Positions 1 to 5,279 of a stretch of DNA of 12,132 nt are shown here, piece after piece. A model generated the notes under the pieces. That model saw only the letters and a program-made list of their open reading frames with translations. It was not told where the DNA came from and did not search any database. Origin of the DNA: Nocardia sp. (lineage in GTDB: Bacteria > Actinomycetota > Actinomycetes > Mycobacteriales > Mycobacteriaceae). Every line of letters begins with the position of its first letter. Within the stretch, counting starts at the first letter, position 1. Location of the stretch: positions 1 to 12,132 of the forward strand of contig JABFXT010000103.1 of the NCBI GenBank assembly GCA_013361595.1. The letters are read 5' to 3'. The translations under genes were made by a program, and so were the position numbers.

Positions 1-108
1 CTCGAGACTCGCGCTTCGCGCATGCGCTTCGAGGCCTGAACGGCGAGACGGGCCTCAACCCTTTGAGGTGTCTCGTAGAACTCGACGCATGCGGGTTGCG
101 GTGGCATT

Positions 109-124
109 CGATGCGATCGCATCG
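109..124. repeat. 16-bp perfect palindrome in the left-edge non-coding stretch
   Basis: CGATGCGATCGCATCG reads the same on both strands. It lies in the 212 bases beyond the 3' end of the reductase gene, where I see no supportable gene. The first 39 bases could be the tail of a reading frame ending in TGA at 37-39, but 12 codons are not enough to call. A second, 10-bp palindrome (GCGCATGCGC, 18-27) is nearby. Seen directly; an operator role is only a possibility because the gene to the left is outside the window. Confidence 0.4.
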
Positions 125-212
125 CTCACGGTGCGGGTGACCGGCCGTGATCCACCGGCGTCTTCGAGGTCCGAGCACGGAAAACCCGGTTTGCGCTGGA
201 ACTCGAAGGTGG

Positions 213-1238
213 CTACCGCGCTCCGTGGCCGGCCGGAACGACCTCTGCCGGGAGCGGTGGGGGCGGGGGTGTGCCGTCGCCGAAGGGGCGTCCGCCGAGG
301 GTTTCGCGGCCGTGGGGGGTGAGCCAGTTGGCGAGGTCGGGGCCCTTGGGTACCACCTGGGTCGGGTTGATGTCGGTGTGGACCTTGTAGTAGTGGTCCT
401 TGATCTGCGTGAAGTCGATCGTGTCGCCGAATCCGGGGGTTGCGAAGAGGTCCCGGGCGTAGGCCCACAGGACGGGCATTTCGCTGAGTTTGCTGCGATT
501 GCATTTGAAGTGGCCGTGGTAGACCGGGTCGAACCTGGCCAGGGTGGTGAACAGCCGGATATCGGCTTCGGTGATGGTGTCGCCGACGAGGTACCGCTGT
601 CCGGTCAGGCGGTCCGACAACCAGTCCAGGGCGGTGAAGAGCCGATCGTAGGCGGCGTCGTAGGCGTCCTGGGCCCCGGCGAAACCGCAGCGGTAGACGC
701 CGTTGTTCACCTCGCGGAAGACGCGGGCGTTCACCTCGTCGATCTCGGCGCGCAGGGCCTCGGGGTACAGGTCCGGTGCGCCTTCGCGGTGGTACTCGGT
801 CCATTCGAGCGAGAAGTCGAGGGTGATCTGCGGGTAGTCGTTGGTGACGACCTGTCCGGTCGGTACGTCCACGACGGCCGGGACGGTGATACCGCGCGGG
901 TAGTCGGGGAAGCGGGCGAGGTAGGCGTCGCGCAGGCGGGGGATCTTCAGCACCGGATCGATCCCGCCCGGGTCCAGGTCGAAGGTCCAGCTGAGTTTGT
1001 CGTGGGTCGGCCCGCACAGACCCAGCGAGATCACGGATTCCAGGCCCAGCAGGCGGCGCGCGATCAGGGTGCGATTGGCCCACGGGCAGGCGCGGGCGGC
1101 GACCAGCCGGTATCGGCCCGGTTCGACCGGGTAGCCGTCGCGGCCGTCGGCGGTGATCCGGGTGGTGATGTAGTTGGTGTCGCGTTTGAATTCGCCCGGT
1201 TCGACGTAGGTGCCCTGTGCGGTTTCCGAATCGGTCAT
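213..1238 (-). CDS. Glutathionyl-hydroquinone reductase-like protein (Xi-class GST, YqjG/ECM4 family)
   Basis: The 341-residue cytosolic protein has an N-terminal thioredoxin-like GST domain with the Xi-class CPWA motif at residues 51-54 (Cys51 is the expected nucleophile). The all-helical C-terminal GST domain contains VGDTITEADIRLF. The tail carries HYYKVHTDINPTQVVPKGP, very like E. coli YqjG. Family members reduce S-thiolated hydroquinones through a mixed disulfide at the Cys. Mycolate actinobacteria generally use mycothiol instead of glutathione, so the natural thiol here is uncertain (inference). I chose ATG at 1238 over the in-frame GTG at 1265 because the family-like sequence begins after it and the longer form would crowd the divergent promoter; neither start has a clear Shine-Dalgarno. 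The stop is TAG at 213-215. The gene is divergent from the enoyl-CoA hydratase, with 47 bases between the two start codons. Confidence 0.93.
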   Translation of the reverse strand: MTDSETAQGTYVEPGEFKRDTNYITTRITADGRDGYPVEPGRYRLVAARACPWANRTLIARRLLGLESVISLGLCGPTHDKLSWTFDLDPGGIDPVLKIPRLRDAYLARFPDYPRGITVPAVVDVPTGQVVTNDYPQITLDFSLEWTEYHREGAPDLYPEALRAEIDEVNARVFREVNNGVYRCGFAGAQDAYDAAYDRLFTALDWLSDRLTGQRYLVGDTITEADIRLFTTLARFDPVYHGHFKCNRSKLSEMPVLWAYARDLFATPGFGDTIDFTQIKDHYYKVHTDINPTQVVPKGPDLANWLTPHGRETLGGRPFGDGTPPPPPLPAEVVPAGHGAR

Positions 1239-1271
1239 GACACCAGTCTCGCAGGGCCGGTCCACTGGCCG

Positions 1272-1277
1272 TAGGGT
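1272..1277 (+). promoter_or_regulatory. Candidate -10 (TAGGGT) for a near-leaderless enoyl-CoA hydratase transcript
   Basis: TAGGGT fits the actinobacterial -10 pattern TANNNT and lies 8 bases before the ATG at 1286. No Shine-Dalgarno sequence precedes that ATG. Transcription would then start within a base or two of the start codon. No convincing -35 is seen. This is inference from spacing. Confidence 0.4.
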
Positions 1278-1285
1278 CCTCGTAC

Positions 1286-2098
1286 ATGGCCAGTGGACAC
1301 AATACGAGCGATACCGGACCCACCCGGCTGGAGCGGGCGGTCACCGAACGTGGTGCCGAAGTCGCCACTCTCACGCTGGCGAGCCCGCCCCTGAACCTGT
1401 TCGATCAGGCCATGTTCGACGCGCTGGTCGCCGATATCGCCGAGTTGTCGGCACGGCCGCCGCGGGCCTTGCTGATCAGGGCCGAGGGCAAGGTGGTCTC
1501 GGGCGGGGTCGATGTACACACCTTCGACGGGCTCACCGCCGCCCAGGGCGCGCAGTTGTGGCAGGACCTGTTCGCCCGGATCGGTCACCCGATCGAGGCG
1601 CTGCCCTGCCCGGTGCTGTTCGCGGCGCACGGCCTCACCCTCACCGCCGCGTTCGAGATCGCGCTGGCGTGTGATCTGATCCTGGCCGCGCCGAAGGCGA
1701 AGTTCGGGCTGGTGGAGATCGTGGTGGGGTTGACCCCGTCGATGGGCGGGCCGCAGCGGCTGGCCGAGCGGGCCGGATCCGGCCGGGCCCGCGAACTGGT
1801 GATGACCGGCGATCTGTACGACGCGCAGACTCTGCGCGAATGGGGTGTGGTGAATCAGATCCACGAGGATCTGGACAGTGCGGCCGTCGCGCTGGCCCAC
1901 CGGCTGGCCGACGGGCCCACGCGCGCGCACGCCGCGACCAAACGCATTGTGGAGGCGTGGCGGTCGGGCGGGGTGGCGCACGCGGACGCGGTGACGCCGC
2001 AGGTGTCCGGTGCGTTGTTCGAGACCGAGGATCTGCCGCAGGCGGTGCGTAGTTTCCTGGAGCTGGGTCCGGGCAAGGCGACCTTCCGCGGGCGCTGA
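1286..2098 (+). CDS. Enoyl-CoA hydratase/isomerase (crotonase) family protein
   Basis: The 270-residue protein has full crotonase length. The first oxyanion-hole segment is SGGVDVHTF (72-80). The second is HGLTLTAAFEIALACD (115-130), where most hydratases have a glycine triplet before the glutamate. Both catalytic acids are present: Glu124 (FEIALACD) and Glu144 (FGLVEIVVG), equivalent to rat mitochondrial Glu144 and Glu164. MGGPQRLAERAG (153-164) follows as usual. Hydration of 2-enoyl-CoA or double-bond isomerisation are both possible; substrate cannot be read from sequence. The gene is followed by a GC-rich hairpin and then, after about 150 bases, by the truncated acyl-CoA synthetase-like gene on the same strand, so a shared role in acyl-CoA metabolism is plausible but unproven. 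The ATG at 1286 is the first start and fits the -10 just upstream. Confidence 0.92.
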   Translation: MASGHNTSDTGPTRLERAVTERGAEVATLTLASPPLNLFDQAMFDALVADIAELSARPPRALLIRAEGKVVSGGVDVHTFDGLTAAQGAQLWQDLFARIGHPIEALPCPVLFAAHGLTLTAAFEIALACDLILAAPKAKFGLVEIVVGLTPSMGGPQRLAERAGSGRARELVMTGDLYDAQTLREWGVVNQIHEDLDSAAVALAHRLADGPTRAHAATKRIVEAWRSGGVAHADAVTPQVSGALFETEDLPQAVRSFLELGPGKATFRGR

Positions 2099-2109
2099 TA
2101 CGAGGTGGG

Positions 2110-2126
2110 CGCCGCCCGGTGCGGCG
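2110..2126 (+). terminator. GC-rich hairpin after the enoyl-CoA hydratase gene
   Basis: CGCCGC / GCGGCG can pair with a 5-base loop, 11 bases past the stop codon. A competing pairing with the GGCCGGGCGC that follows would enlarge the structure. There is no U-run, as is common for actinobacterial terminators. Its position between two same-strand genes that appear to have separate promoters supports termination. Confidence 0.45.
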
Positions 2127-2193
2127 GCCGGGCGCGATACGGATGACGATTCGATAATCGATTCCGGCGATTCGCCGACTCCGCATCCGGATC

Positions 2194-2213
2194 TGTGATC
2201 TGGGTCATATAGT
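2194..2213 (+). promoter_or_regulatory. CRP/GlxR-like operator overlapping a TATAGT -10 upstream of the ligase-like gene
   Basis: TGTGATCTGGGTCATA (2194-2209) matches the CRP/GlxR consensus TGTGA-N6-TCACA with one mismatch in the right arm. A further TCACA at 2213-2217 also mirrors the left arm with 14 bases between. TATAGT at 2208-2213 is the best sigma-70-like -10 in this gap and overlaps the right arm; no good -35 is visible. Transcription would start near 2220, placing the site centre around -18, a position usually associated with repression. Consensus is established knowledge; binding here is inference. Confidence 0.5.
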
Positions 2214-2249
2214 CACAGGTGCCTGACTGTTCGACTGTGCGGAGGTCCG

Positions 2250-3611
2250 ATGCAAGCCGGTACGACCACGATCATCGGGCCCGCGGCCGGGCCGTCCGCG
2301 CCCGGGGAACGCACCTGCGGTCCCCCCGCCGGCCGGCCGGACCTGGTGGAATTCCATATCGTCGACGCCGGCACCACAGCGCCGTTGTCCCGGGGCGCGG
2401 ACGGCATTCTGCGCTACGGAAATCTCAGTCCCGCCCTCACCGAACTGCTCGATCTGCAGGTCCACGCGTTCTCCAACCGGGAAGCGGTGGTCGAGGTCGG
2501 CGGTGGCCGGCTCACCTATCGGGAACTGTGGCATTCGGCGTCGCGGGTGGCCGGCGGATTGCAGGAACACGGGATCGGCTACGGCGACCGGGTCGCCGTG
2601 CACATGCCGCCCGGGGTGCGCTGGGTTCAGGCGTTCCTCGGGGCGCTGCTCAGCGGTGCGGTGCCGGTACTGGTCCATCACGGGCTCTCCGGCGAACTGG
2701 CCGATCGGGTCATCGCCGACAGCGATGCCGATTTCGTACTGGGCGCGCCCGACCGTGGCTGCGGTGCCACCCGTAGCGATTCGCGCTGGGTCACCGATCT
2801 GCCCGATGCCGCCGCCTTCATCGACGACGGCGCCGCGCTCAACGATCTGGCGCTGCTCTGCTACACCAGCGGCGCCGGGGCGGGCCGGGTTCCCACCGGG
2901 GTCGAGCTCACCAACGAGAATCTGCTCTCGGCCATCCGGTCCATGGTCGCCGCCCTGGATCTGCCGACCGACGGTATGCGGAACCTGGTGTTGCAGCCGC
3001 TCGCCTACGCCAGCGGCTGTGTCGACCAGCTGCTGCCGACGTTCGCCGTGGGCGGGACCGTCGTGCTGGCCCAGGACCAGGCCGGGGTCGCGGCGGCCGT
3101 CGCCACCGAAGGCGTGGACACGGTCGCGGCCAATACCCGCATTCTCGGTGGGTTGCTGCCGGAACTGGCCGCGGACCGGAGCAATGGGTTGTGTACGGAT
3201 CGGGTGATCCGGGTCAGCATCGCCGGCCATCGCGCCGAAACGGCGGACGCCGGTGATCCGGGCCCGGCCCTCGCCCGCGATCTCGGCGAAGTCTTCCCGT
3301 CCGCCCGGCAGTGGTCGGTGTGGGGTGCCACCGAGACCAGCGGTATCGGGCTCGCGTTGGGGCCGACGGCCGGTCCGGGCGCGGACGGTGACGGTACTGT
3401 GCTGGGTTTTCCGTTCGGCGGTACCGAACTCGCGCTGTGCGGGCCGCGGGCCGCGGCGGGGCACGGCGAACTACTGTGCCGCGGCCCGAACGTGACCAGG
3501 CGATACTGGAACGATCCGCAGCGCACCGCCGACCGTTTCACCGGTAGCTGGTTCCATACCGGCGACCATGTGAGCATCGGCGCCGACGGTCTGGTCCGGC
3601 GCAGCGCCTGA
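2250..3611 (+). CDS. C-terminally truncated adenylate-forming enzyme (acyl-CoA synthetase-like)
   Basis: The 453-residue protein is an ANL-superfamily N-terminal domain. Residues 65-165 resemble the usual start (LTYRELWHSASRVAGGLQ, GDRVAVHMPPG). The A3 P-loop at 205-218 reads YTSGAGAGRVPTGV, two residues longer than the canonical YTSGTTGxPKGV and lacking the lysine. A5 is WGATETSG (358-365). A6 covers GELLCRGPNVTRRYW (406-420). A7 is WFHTGD with Asp439. The protein then ends at VRRSA, exactly where the hinge (A8) should begin, so the ~100-residue C-terminal domain with the A10 lysine is absent. The reading frame is intact to that point and the next bases belong to the convergent phosphatase gene. 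ATG at 2250 follows GGAGG (2241-2245) by four bases. Residues 1-50 are a Gly/Pro-rich lead of unknown role. Whether it still adenylates anything is doubtful. Confidence 0.88.
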   Translation: MQAGTTTIIGPAAGPSAPGERTCGPPAGRPDLVEFHIVDAGTTAPLSRGADGILRYGNLSPALTELLDLQVHAFSNREAVVEVGGGRLTYRELWHSASRVAGGLQEHGIGYGDRVAVHMPPGVRWVQAFLGALLSGAVPVLVHHGLSGELADRVIADSDADFVLGAPDRGCGATRSDSRWVTDLPDAAAFIDDGAALNDLALLCYTSGAGAGRVPTGVELTNENLLSAIRSMVAALDLPTDGMRNLVLQPLAYASGCVDQLLPTFAVGGTVVLAQDQAGVAAAVATEGVDTVAANTRILGGLLPELAADRSNGLCTDRVIRVSIAGHRAETADAGDPGPALARDLGEVFPSARQWSVWGATETSGIGLALGPTAGPGADGDGTVLGFPFGGTELALCGPRAAAGHGELLCRGPNVTRRYWNDPQRTADRFTGSWFHTGDHVSIGADGLVRRSA

Positions 3612-3619
3612 GTCAGGCG
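3605..3619. terminator. 15-base palindrome holding both stop codons of the convergent pair
   Basis: CGCCTGA-G-TCAGGCG is a perfect inverted repeat around base 3612. The ligase-like gene's TGA and the phosphatase gene's TGA (TCA on this strand) are its mirror-image inner parts. Flanking CTGGTC (3591-3596) and GACCAG (3619-3624) could extend the stem with a bulge. A shared bidirectional terminator is the natural reading, though there is no U-run and the innermost bases cannot all pair in RNA. Confidence 0.45.
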
Positions 3620-4371
3620 ACCAGGCGGTCCCGCAGGCGGTCGCGCAGATCGGGAGTGAGCCCCACCGCGGTCAGGTACGCGTCGAAGTCGCCGTGCAGT
3701 TCGATACCGGACTCCAGCCCGGCCCGCAGGTACTCCTCACGTACCTCGAGGACGGCTTGGGGCAGGTCGGCGCCCAGTTCGTCTTTCAGCGAGGTGCGCA
3801 GTTCGGCGACGGCCTCGTTGCTCAGCAGGTAATCGCCGAGGATCTCCGGCTCGATGACGCCGACCGCCCGCAGCAGGGTGGCGATGGTCCAGCCGGTGCG
3901 GTCTTTACCGGCCGCGCAGTGCACGAGGACCGCGCCCCGGTCGGCGACGATCGCCTCGGCGAGCGCAGTGATGGCGGCGTGCGCCTCGGGCCGCGCCGGG
4001 AAGTTGCGGTACACGTCCATCATGTAGGCCAGCGCGGCACCCGGGGCGTCCTGGCGGCCGGCGCCCGCCTCGTGCGGCGGCGCGGTGACCGTACCGTCGT
4101 CGAAGGGGGTGATGCTGAGGCGGACCCCGGGAGGCAGCCGATCGGCACCGGCGCGTTCGATCTCCCGGTGCCCGCGCAGATCGTGGACCGCGCCCACACC
4201 GAGTTCCCGGAGGGTGGCGTGCCCGGCGTCGTCGAGCCGGCTGAGCTGGGCCGAGCGGAGCAGGACTCCGTGCCGTGTCGTCCCGCCACCGCTGATGCGC
4301 AATCCGCCGAGATCTCGAAAGTTGAAGGTGCCGCTGATCCGGAGATGCCCGGCGAGGGGAGAGCTTGTCAC
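3613..4371 (-). CDS. Tyrosine/phosphoinositide phosphatase, PtpB-like (Y_phosphatase3 family)
   Basis: The 252-residue protein has the signature P-loop HCAAGKDRTG at 151-160. Cys152 is the nucleophile and Arg158 the phosphate-binding residue of CX5R; the lysine and aspartate inside the loop are typical of the Mycobacterium tuberculosis PtpB group, which hydrolyses phosphotyrosine, phosphoserine and phosphoinositides. The N-terminal block GTFNFRDLGGL (14-24) followed by LLRSAQLSRL is the other family hallmark. No signal peptide or membrane segment is visible; M. tuberculosis PtpB is exported without a classical signal, so location is open. The start is GTG at 4371 with no Shine-Dalgarno but with TAGCCT six bases upstream, suggesting a leaderless transcript. 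The gene converges on the ligase-like gene with a single base between stops and is divergent from the TetR-like gene. Its physiological substrate cannot be told from context. Confidence 0.93.
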   Translation of the reverse strand: MTSSPLAGHLRISGTFNFRDLGGLRISGGGTTRHGVLLRSAQLSRLDDAGHATLRELGVGAVHDLRGHREIERAGADRLPPGVRLSITPFDDGTVTAPPHEAGAGRQDAPGAALAYMMDVYRNFPARPEAHAAITALAEAIVADRGAVLVHCAAGKDRTGWTIATLLRAVGVIEPEILGDYLLSNEAVAELRTSLKDELGADLPQAVLEVREEYLRAGLESGIELHGDFDAYLTAVGLTPDLRDRLRDRLVA

Positions 4372-4377
4372 CGCATC

Positions 4378-4383
4378 AGGCTA
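4378..4383 (-). promoter_or_regulatory. Candidate -10 (TAGCCT) of a leaderless phosphatase transcript
   Basis: On the minus strand TAGCCT is followed by exactly six bases and then the GTG start codon at 4371. TANNNT-N6-RTG is the characteristic layout of leaderless promoters in mycobacteria and relatives. An out-of-frame ATG lies within the spacer. No clear -35 is seen. Confidence 0.5.
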
Positions 4384-4525
4384 ACCGGCGTCCCACGGTG
4401 CGGGTTGTGTGATCCCGCACAGCCGTCGAAGATCGGCCCGATGTGGTCGTAGACTTGCCGTCGGTCTCTGCCATGAGGCGCCAGGGCGGTGTGATCAGGT
4501 TTCGCGGTGCCGGTCCGGGAGCGCG

Positions 4526-4541
4526 CGCAACCGAGGTTGCG
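4526..4541. promoter_or_regulatory. 16-base inverted repeat, operator candidate
   Basis: CGCAACC-GA-GGTTGCG has perfect 7-base arms around a two-base centre. The size and symmetry are typical for a dimeric regulator such as a TetR or MarR protein. It lies between two divergent genes, about 155 bases from the phosphatase start. Seen directly; the binding protein is unknown. Confidence 0.4.
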
Positions 4542-4602
4542 GGGTATGTGAATCGGTCCCGAAGGGGCCGTCAAAACAGTCTTCGGGTATGAGTTTCCCG
4601 TT

Positions 4603-4637
4603 AGAACTGTTCTCAAACCCCGAAAACCTTCTAATAT
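4603..4637 (+). promoter_or_regulatory. Candidate promoter with TAATAT -10 and a palindrome over the -35 position
   Basis: TAATAT (4632-4637) resembles a sigma-70 -10. At the expected -35 distance the sequence is a poor match (GTTCTC), and that position is covered by the palindrome AGAAC-T-GTTCT (4603-4613). An additional AACAGT at 4575-4580 mirrors ACTGTT at 4606-4611. A weak -35 covered by an operator is consistent with a regulated promoter for the TetR-like gene, but this is inference. Confidence 0.35.
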
Positions 4638-4756
4638 TGAGAAGACGGATCGTTTAGGCTGTTACTTCCCGACCAATGCCTTCTCGATCCGGCCGGCCAC
4701 TTCGGTGCCGAGTATTCGGCCCGGTGTGTGCGAGTTGTTTGCCGAGGGAGCTTGCG

Positions 4757-5236
4757 TTGGGCGTACGTGGAGAAATAGCGGAGGTCCGGATCCGGTCGGC
4801 CGTGCGTGAAGCGGTCGATCATGCAGACGCGGTACTGGATATCGCCGGATTACGGGCGTTGCGAGTGTTGCTGCACGCTGGAGTGAGTGCCTATTGGCCG
4901 CTGGTCAAGTCGACGCCGGAGCAGCAGATCCACGCATATTCGAAGACCGTGCAGTCTCTGTGCCGGCACTGGGATTCCGGTCCGGACTACGTGCCCGACC
5001 CGGTGATCTCCGAACGGCAGCGTGCCCAGCAGCGCGATGTGATCGAGTGGCTCGAACTGTGCGCCGCTCGGTCCGGTACCCGCTGGATCGAGCCGGTCGA
5101 ATCGGTGGCGTCCTACGTGATCATGGTGGTGCAGGGTTCGGTGCTGCGCTGGCTGGCCGATTGCGACGACGAGGTGGTCCTGGTGGCCTTCGACGATCTG
5201 GTGTCCAATCTGGTCACCCGGGCGATCGACGCCTGA
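4757..5236 (+). CDS. TetR-like ligand-binding domain protein lacking a helix-turn-helix
   Basis: From the TTG at 4757 the product is 159 residues, all predicted helical in character. VREAVDHADAVLDIAGLRAL, the aromatic-rich middle (AYWPLV, IHAYSKTVQSLCRHW) and the end, VVQGSVLRWLADCDDEVVL then FDDLVSNLVTRAID, resemble the C-terminal ligand and dimer domain of TetR regulators. The ~50-residue N-terminal DNA-binding domain is missing and is not encoded upstream in any frame. I chose TTG 4757 because GAGGGAG (4744-4750) sits six bases before it; an ATG at 4676 would add 27 Cys/Arg/Pro-rich residues without a Shine-Dalgarno. The family call rests on pattern recognition and is moderate. It is followed after 43 bases by the PLP enzyme gene, so the two are probably cotranscribed. 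It could act as a ligand-sensing partner of another regulator or be a decayed regulator. Confidence 0.65.
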   Translation: MGVRGEIAEVRIRSAVREAVDHADAVLDIAGLRALRVLLHAGVSAYWPLVKSTPEQQIHAYSKTVQSLCRHWDSGPDYVPDPVISERQRAQQRDVIEWLELCAARSGTRWIEPVESVASYVIMVVQGSVLRWLADCDDEVVLVAFDDLVSNLVTRAIDA

Positions 5237-5251
5237 CACCCGCCCGTAGAG

Positions 5252-5267
5252 CTGGACGTTCGACCAG
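5252..5267. repeat. 16-base near-palindrome between the TetR-like and PLP-enzyme genes
   Basis: CTGGACGTTCGACCAG pairs with itself except for one A-A mismatch. GTTCGA also occurs twice in tandem here (5258-5263 and 5267-5272). It sits in the 43-base gap before the PLP-enzyme start and could be an operator or an RNA hairpin hindering access to the start codon. Function is not known. Confidence 0.3.
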
Positions 5268-5279
5268 TTCGATGGTTGA

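Larger units (their letters stand above)
4384..4756. other. Divergent intergenic region, AT-richer on its right side, with operator-like palindromes
   Basis: No coding sequence is supportable here. The left part has the GC content of its surroundings. From about 4560 to 4665 it becomes noticeably richer in A and T, including the best -10-like hexamer TAATAT at 4632-4637. The reading frame of the downstream gene is closed by TAG at 4655-4657, so no DNA-binding domain is encoded in that frame upstream of the TetR-like ligand domain, and the other frames show no helix-turn-helix. The region must hold the promoter of the rightward gene; the phosphatase promoter lies at its left edge. The two palindromes are listed separately. 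Confidence 0.6.

Noticed and set aside
68..322. Small plus-strand open frame at the left edge
   Set aside because: It runs into the 3' end of the minus-strand reductase gene and shows no motif or ribosome binding site.
147..1274. Plus-strand open frame antisense to the reductase gene
   Set aside because: Gly/Val/Asp-rich product without motifs, exactly opposite a well-supported family gene.
2205..3464. Minus-strand open frame (419 codons) opposite the ligase-like gene
   Set aside because: Arg/Gly/Pro-rich shadow; the plus strand carries recognisable A3, A5, A6 and A7 ANL motifs.
4603..4613. LexA (SOS) box reading of AGAACTGTTCT
   Set aside because: The actinobacterial SOS box has a four-base centre (CGAAC-N4-GTTCG); here the centre is one base, so it does not fit.
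4409..4657. Small plus-strand open frame in the divergent gap, considered as a detached helix-turn-helix for the TetR-like gene
   Set aside because: Its translation is Cys/Arg/Ser-rich with no helix-turn-helix pattern, and it has no Shine-Dalgarno.
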